DNA of 64,000 bases, taken from NCBI GenBank assembly GCA_964036045.1, contig OZ038382.1:43230090-43294089 (forward strand), read 5' to 3'. The translations under genes were made by a program, and so were the position numbers. Under the pieces are notes generated by a model. That model was given only the letters and a program-made list of their open reading frames with translations, did not search any database and was not told the origin of the DNA. Every line of letters starts with the position of its first letter. Positions within the stretch are counted from its first letter, which is position 1. Source of the stretch: Eutreptiella sp. 'Long Island Sound 2002'. Lineage: Eukaryota > Euglenozoa > Euglenophyceae > Eutreptiales > Eutreptiaceae. Positions 1 through 11,301 of this stretch are shown here, in pieces.

Positions 1-3000
1 GCCAGGTGCTTTCATAATGAAGTGTGGTGATACTTGCCGACACAATATCTCAAAATTGAATGCGGGACTTTCTGTCAAGTTATTGCAGCTCCCCCTTCAG
101 CGTTCCGGGAAGGCATTAGAAGAAAATTTAGAAGGGGCATGTTCCATATTTTTGCAAAAAAGTTTCATTTTGGTACGCCACATTTATTGGATTTTCAGGT
201 TGCTGCCTGGTGGTTGGCTAGGCTGTACGCGTGCTTTCGTAAAGTGGCACCTTTCGCCCTACCCGTTGAAGTTTTCGCTCTGGTCCACTGCCACCACACA
301 CCCACACTGCCATTGCACCCCCCGCCACCCCCGCGCGCGCGCGCTCGCTCGCCTCGTCTCGTCAAGCCAAGGCATGGCTGGCTTGGCTTGGCATGGTATG
401 GTATGGCTTGGTGTGAGAGCCAGGTGCTTTCATAATGAAGTGTGGTGATACTTGCCGACACAATATCTCAAAATTGAATTCGGGACTTTCTGTCAAGTTA
501 TTGCAGCTCCCCCTTCAGCGTTCCGGGAAGGCATTAGAAGAAAATTTAGAAGGGGCATGTTCCATATTTTTGCAAAAAAGTTTCATTTTGATACGCCACA
601 TTTATTGGATTTTCAGGTTGCTGCGTGGTGGTTGGCTAGGCTGTACGCGTGCTTTCGTAAAGTGGCACCTTTCGCCCTACCCGTTGAAGTTTTCGCTCTG
701 GTCCACTGCCACCACACACCCACACTGCCATTGCACCCCCCGCCACCCCCGCGCGCGCGCGCTCGCTCGCCTCGTCTCGTCAAGCCAAGGCATGGCTGGC
801 TTGGCTTGGCATGGTATGGTATGGCTTGGTGTGAGAGCCAGGTGCTTTCATAATGAAGTGTGGTGATACTTGCCGACACAATATCTCAAAATTGAATTCG
901 GGACTTTCTGTCAAGTTATTGCAGCTCCCCCTTCAGCGTTCCGGGAAGGCATTAGAAGAAAATTTAGAAGGGGCATGTTCCATATTTTTGCAAAAAAGTT
1001 TCATTTTGGTACGCCACATTTATTGGATTTTCAGGTTGCTGCCTGGTGGTTGGCTAGGCTGTACGCGTGCTTTCGTAAAGTGGCACCTTTCGCCCTACCC
1101 GTTGAATTTTTCGCTCTGGTCCACTGCCACCACACACCCACACTGCCATTGCACCCCCCGCCACCCCCGCGCGCGCGCGCTCGCTCGCCTCGTCTCGTCA
1201 AGCCAAGACATGGCTGGCTTGGCTTGGCATGGTATGGTATGGCTTGGTGTGAGAGCCAGGTGCTTTCATAATGAAGTGTGGTGATACTTGCCGACACAAT
1301 ATCTCAAAATTGAATTCGGGACTTTCTGTCAAGTTATTGCAGCTCCCCCTTCGGCGTTCCGGGAAGGCATTAGAAGAAAATTTAGAAGGGGCATGTTCCA
1401 TATTTTTGCAAAAAAGTTTCATTTTGATACGCCACATTTATTGGATTTTCAGGTTGCTGCGTGGTGGTTGGCTAGGCTGTACGCGTGCTTTCGTAAAGTG
1501 GCACCTTTCACCCTACCCGTTGAAGTTTTCGCTCTGGTCCACTGCCACCACACACCCACACTGCCATTGCACCCCCCGCCACCCCCGCGCGCGCGCGCTC
1601 GCTCGCCTCGTCTCGTCAAGCCAAGGCATGGCTGGCTTGGCTTGGCATGGTATGGTATGGCTTGGTGTGAGAGCCAGGTGCTTTCATAATGAAGTGTGGT
1701 GATACTTGCCGACACAATATCTCAAAATTGAATTCGGGACTTTCTGTCAAGTTATTGCAGCTCCCCCTTCAGCGTTCCGGGAAGGCATTAGAAGAAAATT
1801 TAGAAGGGGCATGTTCCATATTTTTGCAAAAAAGTTTCATTTTGGTACGCCACATTTATTGGATTTTCAGGTTGCTGCGTGGTGGTTGGCTAGGCTGTAC
1901 GCATGCTTTCGTAAAGTGGCACCTTTCGCCCTACCCGTTGAAGTTTTCGCTCTGGTCCACTGCCACCACACACCCACACTGCCATTGCACCCCCCGCCAC
2001 CCCCGCGCGCGCGCGCTCGCTCGCCTCGTCTCGTCAAGCCAAGGCATGGCTGGCTTGGCTTGGCATGGTATGGTATGGCTTGGTGTGAGAGCCAGGTGCT
2101 TTCATAATGAAGTGTGGTGATACTTGCCGACACAATATCTCAAAATTGAATTCGGGACTTTCTGTCAAGTTATTGCAGCTCCCCCTTCAGCGTTCCGGGA
2201 AGGCATTAGAAGAAAATTTAGAAGGGGCATGTTCCATATTTTTGCAAAAAAGTTTCATTTTGGTACGCCACATTTATTGGATTTTCAGGTTGCTGCGTGG
2301 TGGTTGGCTAGGCTGTACGCGTGCTTTCGTAAAGTGGCACCTTTCGCCCTACCCGTTGAAGTTTTCGCTCTGGTCCACTGCCACCACACACCCACACTGC
2401 CATTGCACCCCCCGCCACCCCCGCGCGCGCGCGCTCGCTCGCCTCGTCTCGTCAAGCCAAGGCATGGCTGGCCTGGCTTGGCATGGTATGGTATGGCTTG
2501 GTGTGAGAGCCAGGTGCTTTCATAATGAAGTGTGGTGATACTTGCCGACACAATATCTCAAAATTGAATTCGGGACTTTCTGTCAAGTTATTGCAGCTCC
2601 CCCTTCAGCGTTCCGGGAAGGCATTAGAAGAAAATTTAGAAGGGGCATGTTCCATATTTTTGCAAAAAAGTTTCATTTTGGTACGCCACATTTATTGGAT
2701 TTTCAGGTTGCTGCCTGGTGGTTGGCTAGGCTGTACGCGTGCTTTCGTAAAGTGGCACCTTTCGCCCTACCCGTTGAAGTTTTCGCTCTGGTCCACTGCC
2801 ACCACACACCCACACTGCCATTGCACCCCCCGCCACCCCCGCGCGCGCGCGCTCGCTCGCCTCGTCTCGTCAAGCCAAGGCATGGCTGGCTTGGCTTGGC
2901 ATGGTATGGTATGGCTTGGTGTGAGAGCCAGGTGCTTTCATAATGAAGTGTGGTGATACTTGCCGACACAATATCTCAAAATTGAATTCGGGACTTTCTG

Positions 3001-3819
3001 TCAAGTTTTTGCAGCTCCCCCTTCAGCGTTCCGGGAAGGCATTAGAAGAAAATTTAGAAGGGGCATGTTCCATATTTTTGCAAAAAAGTTTCATTTTGGT
3101 ACGCCACATTTATTGGATTTTCAGGTTGCTGCGTGGTGGTTGGCTAGGCTGTACGCGTGCTTTCGTAAAGTGGCACCTTTCGCCCTACCCGTTGAAGTTT
3201 TCGCTCTGGTCCACTGCCACCACACACCCACACTGCCATTGCACCCCCCGCCACCCCCGCGCGCGCGCGCTCGCTCGCCTCGTCTCGTCAAGCCAAGGCA
3301 TGGCTGGCTTGGCTTGGCATGGTATGGTATGGCTTGGTGTGAGAGCCAGGTGCTTTCATAATGAAGTGTGGTGATACTTGCCGACACAATATCTCAAAAT
3401 TGAATTCGGGACTTTCTGTCAAGTTATTGCAGCTCCCCCTTCAGCGTTCCGGGAAGGCATTAGAAGAAAATTTAGAAGGGGCATGTTCCATATTTTTGGA
3501 AAAAAGTTTCATTTTGGTACGCCACATTTATTGGATTTTCAGGTTGCTGCGTGGTGGTTGGCTAGGCTGTACGCGTGCTTTCGTAAAGTGGCACCTTTCG
3601 CCCTACCCGTTGAAGTTTTCGCTCTGGTCCACTGCCACCACACACCCACACTGCCATTGCACCCCCCGCCACCCCCGCGCGCGCGCGCTCGCTCGCCTCG
3701 TCTCGTCAAGCCAAGGCATGGCTGGCTTGGCTTGGCATGGTATGGTATGGCTTGGTGTGAGAGCCAGGTGCTTTCATAATGAAGTGTGGTGATACTTGCC
3801 GACACAATATCTCAAAATT

Positions 3820-3825
3820 GAATTC
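3820..3825. other. EcoRI site present in nearly every monomer
   Basis: GAATTC lies 41 bp into the monomer. Because it recurs almost everywhere, EcoRI should cut the array into a 418-bp ladder. Losses visible by eye include monomer 1 (AATGCGGG), 19, 55 and 76 keep the site despite a following GAG, 107 (GAATGGGTG), 137 (GAATTTGGG), and 140 and 146 (GAAGTCGGG); these losses would give dimer bands. Confidence 0.9.
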
Positions 3826-3910
3826 GGGACTTTCTGTCAAGTTATTGCAGCTCCCCCTTCAGCGTTCCGGGAAGGCATTAGAAGAAAATTTAGAAGGGGC
3901 ATGTTCCATA

Positions 3911-3922
3911 TTTTTGCAAAAA
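3911..3922. other. 12-bp perfect A/T palindrome in each monomer
   Basis: TTTTTGCAAAAA reads the same on both strands and is followed by one more A. It lies at about offset 132 within the most A/T-rich part. It is conserved in most monomers, with variants such as TTTTCGCAAAAA (21, 54, 58, 75, 79), TTTTTGGAAAAA (9, 26) and TTTTTTCAAAAA (132, 137, 143). Adjacent T- and A-tracts suggest intrinsic curvature. A protein-binding role is possible but not shown. Confidence 0.75.
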
Positions 3923-4079
3923 AGTTTCATTTTGGTACGCCACATTTATTGGATTTTCAGGTTGCTGCGTGGTGGTTGGCTAGGCTGTACGCGTGCTTTC
4001 GTAAAGTGGCACCTTTCGCCCTACCCGTTGAAGTTTTCGCTCTGGTCCACTGCCACCACACACCCACACTGCCATTGCA

Positions 4080-4106
4080 CCCCCCGCCACCCCCGCGCGC
4101 GCGCGC
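4080..4106. repeat. C6/C5 runs and (GC)6 alternating tract
   Basis: A C6 run at 4080-4085, a C5 run at 4090-4094 and twelve alternating G/C bases at 4095-4106 recur in each monomer. The alternating purine-pyrimidine tract is a classical Z-DNA-forming motif. The opposite strand has G5 and G6 runs plus GGG nearby, which gives G-quadruplex potential. Length variants occur here: an extra 4 bp of GC in monomers 140 and 146, and C-run changes in 31, 46, 50, 68, 71, 91 and 117. Confidence 0.85.
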
Positions 4107-4125
4107 TCGCTCGCCTCGTCTCGTC
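4106..4125. repeat. CTCG and CTCGT microsatellite block
   Basis: Two CTCG units followed by two CTCGT-like units. Slippage variants are plain: one extra CTCG unit (+4 bp) in monomers 15, 26, 104, 105, 109, 110, 112, 113 and 148, and one extra TCGTC unit (+5 bp) in 84, 87 and 96. These indels mark lineages of duplicated monomers. Confidence 0.88.
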
Positions 4126-4147
4126 AAGCCAAGGCATGGCTGGCTTG
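4125..4147. other. Short inverted repeat (7-bp stem, 9-nt loop)
   Basis: CAAGCCA at 4125-4131 pairs with TGGCTTG at 4141-4147 around a 9-nt loop. It could form a small hairpin in single-stranded DNA or a transcript. The stem overlaps the pentamer repeats, so its symmetry may be accidental. Confidence 0.5.
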
Positions 4148-4176
4148 GCTTGGCATGGTATGGTATGGCTTGGTGT
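4133..4176. repeat. Internal degenerate GGYWT pentamer repeat
   Basis: The end of the monomer reads as nine consecutive short units: GGCAT, GGCT (one base short), GGCTT, GGCTT, GGCAT, GGTAT, GGTAT, GGCTT and GGTGT. The block is present in every monomer with occasional point changes, for example GGTAT to CGTAT in 44, 48, 65, 121 and 125. It suggests that the satellite unit incorporated an older simple repeat. Confidence 0.8.
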
Positions 4177-5624
4177 GAGAGCCAGGTGCTTTCATAATGA
4201 AGTGTGGTGATACTTGCCGACACAATATCTCAAAATTGAATTCGGGACTTTCTGTCAAGTTATTGCAGCTCCCCCTTCAGCGTTCCGGGAAGGCATTAGA
4301 AGAAAATTTAGAAGGGGCATGTTCCATATTTTTGCAAAAAAGTTTCATTTTGGTACGCCACATTTATTGGATTTTCAGGTTGCTGCCTGGTGGTTGGCTA
4401 GGCTGTACGCGTGCTTTCGTAAAGTGGCACCTTTCGCCCTACCCGTTGAAGTTTTCGCTCTGGTCCACTGCCACCACACACCCACACTGCCATTGCACCC
4501 CCCGCCACCCCCGCGCGCGCGCGCTCGCTCGCCTCGTCTCGTCAAGCCAAGGCATGGCTGGCTTGGCTTGGCATGGTATGGTATGGCTTGGTGTGAGAGC
4601 CAGGTGCTTTCATAATGAAGTGTGGTGATACTTGCCGACACAATATCTCAAAATTGAATTCGGGACTTTCTGTCAAGTTATTGCAGCTCCCCCTTCAGCG
4701 TTCCGGGAAGGCATTAGAAGAAAATTTAGAAGGGGCATGTTCCATATTTTTGCAAAAAAGTTTCATTTTGGTACGCCACATTTATTGGATTTTCAGGTTG
4801 CTGCCTGGTGGTTGGCTAGGCTGTACGCGTGCTTTCGTAAAGTGGCACCTTTCGCCCTACCCGTTGAAGTTTTCGCTCTGGTCCACTGCCACCACACACC
4901 CACACTGCCATTGCACCCCCCGCCACCCCCGCGCGCGCGCGCTCGCTCGCCTCGTCTCGTCAAGCCAAGGCATGGCTGGCTTGGCTTGGCATGGTATGGT
5001 ATGGCTTGGTGTGAGAGCCAGGTGCTTTCATAATGAAGTGTGGTGATACTTGCCGACACAATATCTCAAAATTGAATTCGGGACTTTCTGTCAAGTTATT
5101 GCAGCTCCCCCTTCAGCGTTCCGGGAAGGCATTAGAAGAAAATTTAGAAGGGGCATGTTCCATATTTTTGCAAAAAAGTTTCATTTTGGTACGCCACATT
5201 TATTGGATTTTCAGGTTGCTGCCTGGTGGTTGGCTAGGCTGTACGCGTGCTTTCGTAAAGTGGCACCTTTCGCCCTACCCGTTGAAGTTTTCGCTCTGGT
5301 CCACTGCCACCACACACCCACACTGCCATTGCACCCCCCGCCACCCCCGCGCGCGCGCGCTCGCTCGCCTCGTCTCGTCAAGCCAAGGCATGGCTGGCTT
5401 GGCTTGGCATGGTATGGTATGGCTTGGTGTGAGAGCCAGGTGCTTTCATAATGAAGTGTGGTGATACTTGCCGACACAATATCTCAAAATTGAATTCGGG
5501 ACTTTCTGTCAAGTTATTGCAGCTCCCCCTTCAGCGTTCCGGGAAGGCATTAGAAGAAAATTTAGAAGGGGCATGTTCCATATTTTTGCAAAAAAGTTTC
5601 ATTTTGATACGCCACATTTATTGG

Positions 5625-5824
5625 NNNNNNNNNNNNNNNNNNNNNNNNNNNNNNNNNNNNNNNNNNNNNNNNNNNNNNNNNNNNNNNNNNNNNNNNNNNN
5701 NNNNNNNNNNNNNNNNNNNNNNNNNNNNNNNNNNNNNNNNNNNNNNNNNNNNNNNNNNNNNNNNNNNNNNNNNNNNNNNNNNNNNNNNNNNNNNNNNNNN
5801 NNNNNNNNNNNNNNNNNNNNNNNN
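5625..5824. other. Assembly gap of 200 N inside monomer 14
   Basis: Exactly 200 undetermined bases. The left flank stops at monomer offset 173 and the right flank resumes at offset 383, so a single intact monomer would need 209 bases. The 200-N run is therefore probably a fixed-size placeholder, and the true gap would be 209 bp plus an unknown number of 418-bp units if phase is kept. Confidence 0.95.
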
Positions 5825-5859
5825 GGTATGGCTTGGTGTGAGAGCCAGGTGCTTTCATA

Positions 5860-6699
5860 ATGAAGTGCGGTGATACTTGCCGACACAATATCTCAAAATT
5901 GAATTCGGGACTTTCTGTCAAGTTATTGCAGCTCCCCCTTCAGCGTTCTGGGAAGGCATTAGAAGAAAATTTAGAAGGGGCATGTTCCATATTTTTGCAA
6001 AAAAGTTTCATTTCGGTACGCCACATTTATTGGATTTTCAGGTTGCTGCGTGGTGGTTGGCTAGGCTGTACGCGTGCTTTCGTAAAGTGGCACCTTTCGC
6101 CCTACCCGTTGAAGTTTTCGCTCTGGTCCACTGCCACCACACACCCACACTGCCATTGCACCCCCCGCCACCCCCCCGCGCGCGCGCTCGCTCGCTCGCC
6201 TCGTCTCGTCAAGCCAAGGCATGGCTGGTTTGGCTTGGCATGGTATGGTATGGCTTGGTGTGAGAGCCAGGTGCTTTCATAATGAAGTGTGGTGATACTT
6301 GCCGACACAATATCTCAAAATTGAATTCGGGACTTTCTGTCAAGTTATTGCAGCTCCCCCTTCAGCGTTCCGGGAATGCCTTAGAAGAAAATTTAGAAGG
6401 GGCATCTTCCATATCTTTGCAAAAAGCTTTCATTTTGGTACGCCACATTTATTGGATTTTCAGGTTGCTGCGTGGTGGTTGGCTAGGCTGTACGCGTGCT
6501 TTCGTAAAGTGGCACCTTTTCCCCTACCCGTCGAAGTTTTCGCTCTGGTCCACTGCCACCACACACCCACACTGCCATTGAACCCCCCGCCAACCCCGCG
6601 CGCGCGCGCTCGCTCGCCTCGTCTCGTCAAGCCAAGGCATGGCTGGCTTGGCTTGGCATGGTATGGTATGGCTTGGTGTGAGAGCCAGGTGCTTTCATA
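5860..6699. repeat. Two-monomer block related to 10462-11301
   Basis: Monomers 15-16 share linked rare variants with monomers 26-27. Both first members have GTGCGGTG, TTCTGGG, an added CTCG unit and GCTGGTTTGG. Both second members have GGCATCTTCC, a HindIII-creating AAGCTT after the A-run, and CCCGTCGAAG. The distance is about 4.6 kb (11 monomers). The second members also differ from each other, so the duplication is not very recent. Confidence 0.75.
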
Positions 6700-9600
6700 A
6701 TGAGGTGTGGTGATACTTGCCGGCACAATATCTCAAAATTGAATTCGGGACTTTCTGTCAAGTTATTGCAGCTCCCCCTTCAGCGTTCCGCGAAGGCATT
6801 AGGCGACAATTCAGAAGGGGCATGTTCCATATTTTTGCAAAAAAGTTTCATTTTGGTACGCCACATTTATTGGATTTTCAGGTTGCTGCGTGGTGGTTGG
6901 CTAGGCTGTACGCGTGCTTTCGTAAAGTGGCACCTTTCGCCCTACCCGTTGAAGTTTTCGCTCTGGTCCACTGCCACCACACACCCACACTGCCATTGCA
7001 CCCCCCGCCACCCCCGCGCGCGCGCGCTCCCTCGCCTCGTCTCGTCAAGCCAAGGCATGGCTGGTTTGGCTTGGCATGGTATGGTATGGCTTGGTGTGAG
7101 AGCCAGGTGCTTTCATAATGAAGTGTGGTGATACTTGCCGACACAATATCTCAAAATTGAATTCGGGTGTTTCTGTCAAGTTATTGCAGCTCCCCCTTCA
7201 GCGTTCCGGGAAGGCATTAGAAGAAAACTTAGAAGGGGCATGTTCCATATTTTTGCAAAAAAGTTTCATTTTGGTACGCCACACTTATTGGATTTTCAGG
7301 TTGCTGCGTGGTGGTTGGCTAGGCTGTACGCGTGCTTTCGTAAAGTGGCACCTTTCGCCCTACCCGTTGAAGTTTTCGCTCTGGTCCACTGCCACCACAC
7401 ACCCACACTGCCATTGCACCCCCCGCCACCCCCGCGCGCGCGCGCTCCCTCGCCTCGTCTCGTCAAGCCAAGGCATGGCTGGCTTGGCTTGGCATGGTAT
7501 GGTATGGCTTGGTGTGAGAGCCAGGTGCTTTCATAATGAAGTGTGGTGATACTTGCCGACACAATATCTCAAAATTGAATTCGAGACTTTCTGTCAAGTT
7601 ATTGCAGCTCCCTCTTCAGCGTTCCGGGAAGGCATTAGAAGAAAATTTAGAAGGGGCATGTTCCATATTTTTGCAAAAAAGTTTCATTTTGGTACGCCAC
7701 ATTTATTGGATTTTCACGTTGCTGCGTGGTGGTTGGCTAGGCTGTACGCGTGCTTTCGTAAAGTGGCACCTTTCGCCCTACCCGTTGAAGTTTTCGCTCT
7801 GGTCCACTGCCACCACACACCCACACTGCCATTGCACCCACCGCCACCCCCGCACGCGCGCCCTCGCTCGCCTCGTCTCGTCAAGCCAAGGCATGGCTGG
7901 CTTGGCTTGGCATGGTATGGTATGGCTTGGTGTGAGAGCCAGGTGCTTTCATAATGAAGTGCGGTGATACTTGCCGACACAATATCTCAAAATTGAATTC
8001 GGGACTTTCTGTCAAATTATTGCAGCACCCCCTTCAGCGTTCCGGGAAGGCATTAGGCGACAATTTAGAAGGGGCATGTTCCATATTTTTGCAAAAAAGT
8101 TTCATTTTGGTACGCCACATTTATTGGATTTTCAGGTTGCTGCGTGGTGGTTGGCTAGGCTGTACACGTGCTTTCGTAAAGTGGCACCTTTCGCCCTACC
8201 TGTTGAAGTTTTTGCTCTGGTCCACTGCCACCACACACCCACACTGCCATTGCACCCCCCGCCACCCCCGCGCGCGCGCGCTCGCTCGCCTCGTCTCGTC
8301 AAGCCAAGGCATGGCTGGCTTGGCTTGGCATGGTATGGTATGGCTTGGTGTGAGAGCCAGGTGCTTTCATAATGAAGTGTGGTGATACTTGCCGACACAA
8401 TATCTCAAAATTGAATTCGGGACTTTCTGTCAAGTTATTGCAGCTCCCCCTTCAGCGTTCCGGGAAGGCATTAGAAGAAAATTTAGAAGGGGCATGTTCC
8501 ATATTTTCGCAAAAAAGTTTCATTTTGGTACGCCACATTTATTGGATTTTCAGGTTGCTGCGTGGTGGTTGGCTAGGCTGTACGCGTGCTTTCGTAAAGT
8601 GGCACCTTTCGCCCTACCCGTTGAAGTTTTCGCTCTGGTCCACTGCCACCACACACCCACACTGCCATTGCACCCCCCGCCACCCCCGCGCGCGCGCGCT
8701 CGCTCGCCTCGTCTCGTCAAGCCAAGGCATGGCTGGCTTGGCTTGGCATGGTATGGTATGGCTTGGTTTGAGAGCCAGGTGCTTTCATAATGAAGTGTGG
8801 TGATACTTGCCGACACAATATCTCAAAATTAAATTCGGGACTTTCTGTCAAGTTATTGCAGCTCCCCCTTCAGCGTTCCGGGAAGGCATTAGAAGAAAAT
8901 TTAGAAGGGGCATGTTCCATATTTTTGCAAAAAAGTTTCATTTTGGTACGCCACATTTTTTGGATTTTCAGGTTGCTGCGTGGTGGTTGGCTAGGCTGTA
9001 CGCGTGCTTTCGTAAAGTGGCACCTTTCGCCCTACCCGTTGAAGTTTTCACTCTGGTCCACTGCCACCACACACCCACACTGCCATTGCACCCCCCGCCC
9101 CCCCCGCGCGCGCGCGCTCGCTCGCCTCGTCTCGTCAAGCCAAGGCATGGCTGGCTTGGCTTGGCATGGTATGGTATGGCTTGGTGTGAGAGCCAGGTGC
9201 TTTCATAATGAAGTGTGGTGATACTTGCCGACACAATATCTCAAAATTGAATTCGGGACTTTCTGTCACGTTATTGCAGCTCCCCCTTCAGCGTTCCGGG
9301 AAGGCATTAGGCGACAATTTAGAAGGGGCATGTTCCATATTTTTGCAAAAAAGTTTCATTTTGGTACGCCACATTTAGTGGATTTTCAGGTTGCTGCGTG
9401 GTGGTTGGCTAGGCCGTACGCGTGCTTTCGTAAAGTGGCACCTTTCGCCCTACCCGTTGAAGTTTTCGCTCTGGTCCACTGCCACCACACACCCACACTG
9501 CCATTGCACCCCCCGCCACCCCCGCGCGCGCGCGCTCGCTCGCCTCGTCTCGTCAAGCCAAGGCATGGCTGGCTTGGCTTGGCATGGTATGGTATGGCTT

Positions 9601-10461
9601 GGTGTGAGAGCCAGGTGCTTTCATAGAGAAGTGTGGTGATACTTGCCGACACAATATCTCAAAATTGAATTCGGGACTTTCTGTCAAGTTATTGCAGCTC
9701 CCCCTTCAGCGTTCCGGGAAGGCATTAGAAGAAAATTTAGAAGGGGCATGTTCCATATTTTTGCAAAAAAGTTTCATTTTGGTACGCCACATTTATTGGA
9801 TTTTCAGGTTGCTGCGTGGTGGTTGGCTAGGCTGTACGCGTGCTTTCGTAAAGTGGCACCTTTCGCCCTACCCGTTGAAGTTTTCGCTCTGGTCCACTGC
9901 CACCACACACCCACACTGCCATTGCACCCCCCGCCACCCCCGCGCGCGCGCGCTCGCTCGCCTCGTCTCGTCAAGCCAAGGCATGGCTGGCTTGGCTTGG
10001 CATGGTATGGTATGGCTTGGTGTGAGAGCCAGATGCTTTCATAATGAAGTGTGGTGATACTTGCCGACACAATATCTCAAAATTGAATTCGGGACTTTCT
10101 GTCACGTTATTGCAGCTCCCCCCTCAGCGTTCCGGGAAGGCATTAGGCGACAATTTAGAAGGGGCATGTTCCATATTTATGCAAAAAAGTTTCATTTTGG
10201 TACGCCACATTTATTGGATTTTCAGGTTGCTGCGTGGTGGTTGGCTAGGCTGTACGCGTGCTTTCGTAAAGTGGCACCTTTCGCCCTACCCGTTGAAGTT
10301 TTCGCTCTGGTCCACTGCCACCACACACCCACACTGCCATTGCACCCCCCGCCACCCCCGCGCGCGCGCGCTCGCTCGCCTCGTCTCGTCAAGCCAAGGC
10401 ATGGCTGGCTTGGCTTGGCATGGTATGGTATGGCTTGGTGTGAGAGCCAGGTGCTTTCATA

Positions 10462-11301
10462 ATGAAGTGCGGTGATACTTGCCGACACAATATCTCAAAA
10501 TTGAATTCGGGACTTTCTGTCAAGTTATTGCAGCTCCCCCTTCAGCGTTCTGGGAAGGCATTAGAAGAAAATTTAGAAGGGGCATGTTCCATATTTTTGG
10601 AAAAAAAGTTTCATTTTGGTACGCCACATTTATTGGATTTTCAGGTTGCTGCGTGGTGGTTGGCTAGGCTGTACGCGTGCTTTCGTAAAGTGGCACCTTT
10701 CGCCCTACCCGTTGAAGTTTTCGCTCTGGTCCACCGCCACCACACACCCACACTGCCATTGCACCCCCCGCGACCCCCGCGTGCGCGCGCTCGCTCGCTC
10801 GCCTCGTCTCGTCAAGCCAAGGCATGGCTGGTTTGGCTTGGCATGGTATGGTATGGCTTGGTGTGAGAGCCAGGTGCTTTCATAATGAAGTGTGGTGATA
10901 CTTGCCGACACAATATCTCAAAATTGAATTCGGGACTTTCTGTCAAGTTATTGCAGCTCCCCCTTCAGCGTTCCAAGAAGGCATTAGAAGAAAATTTAGA
11001 AGGGGCATCTTCCATATTTTTGCAAAAAGCTTCATTTTGGTACGCCACATTTATTGGACTTTCGGGTTGCTGCGTGGTGGTTGGCTAGGCTGTACGCGTG
11101 CTTTCGTAAAGTGGCACCTTTCGCCCTACCCGTCGAAGTTTTCGCTCTGGTCCACTGCCACCACACACCCACACTGCCATTGCACCCCCCGCCGGCCCCG
11201 CGCGCGCGCGCTCGCTCGCCTCGTCTCGTCAAGCGAAGGCATGGCTGGCTTGGCTTGGCATGGTATGGTATGGCTTGGTGTGAGAGCCAGGTGCTTTCAT
11301 A
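10462..11301. repeat. Two-monomer block related to 5860-6699
   Basis: Monomers 26 (423 bp: one extra A after the palindrome and one extra CTCG unit) and 27 (417 bp: one A fewer) are the counterparts of monomers 15-16. Additional private changes, such as CCAAGAAGG and GCCGGCCCC in monomer 27, show later divergence. Confidence 0.75.

Larger units (their letters stand above)
3779..4196. repeat. Reference satellite monomer (monomer 10)
   Basis: This copy matches the apparent consensus and is used as reference. It runs from the ATG of ATGAAGTGTGG to the base before the next ATG. Offsets 0-180 are A/T-rich, with the EcoRI site, a C5 tract near offset 74 and the T5-GC-A6 block. Offsets 180-300 hold a G/T-rich stretch, an MluI site (ACGCGT, 3989-3994) and a C/A-rich stretch. 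Offsets 300-346 hold C-runs, (GC)6 and CTCG/CTCGT repeats. Offsets 354-397 hold GGYWT pentamers. The phase is arbitrary, since a tandem repeat has no intrinsic start. Confidence 0.93.
1..5624. repeat. Homogeneous domain, monomers 1-14
   Basis: After a 16-bp left-edge fragment, thirteen intact monomers of exactly 418 bp precede the one cut by the gap. By eye each carries zero to about four differences from consensus. Two variants are private to this domain: GCTGCCTGG instead of GCTGCGTGG in monomers 1, 3, 7, 11, 12 and 13, and TTTTGATACG instead of TTTTGGTACG in monomers 2, 4 and 14. I find neither to the right of the gap. Monomer 1 also lacks the EcoRI site (AATGCGGG instead of AATTCGGG). The low divergence and absence of indels indicate recent amplification or efficient homogenisation. 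Confidence 0.9.

Noticed and set aside
252-268. CENP-B box-like sequence in TTTCGCCCTACCCGTTG
   Set aside because: It matches seven of the nine essential positions (TTCG, A, CG) but lacks the final GG. About one such match is expected by chance in a monomer of this length on both strands, and the common TTTGGCC variant destroys it.
17-448. Recurrent 143-codon open frame as a protein gene
   Set aside because: It overlaps a 133-codon frame on the same strand and an 88-codon frame on the other, ends inside the next monomer, recurs every 418 bp (not a multiple of three), and shows no domain, codon structure or family I recognise. High nucleotide identity alone explains its persistence.
3945-3965. 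Splice acceptor-like TTGGATTTTCAG followed by GTTG
   Set aside because: A pyrimidine-poor tract and AG/GT dinucleotides are expected by chance. No exon structure is supported.
4133-4176. GGYWT pentamers as telomeric repeats
   Set aside because: The units are degenerate, confined to about 44 bp per monomer, and do not match the telomere repeats I know (TTAGGG, TTTAGGG, TTAGG, TCAGG).
5625-5824. The N run as a true 200-bp sequence
   Set aside because: Exactly 200 N is a conventional placeholder, and the flanking phase requires 209 bp modulo 418.
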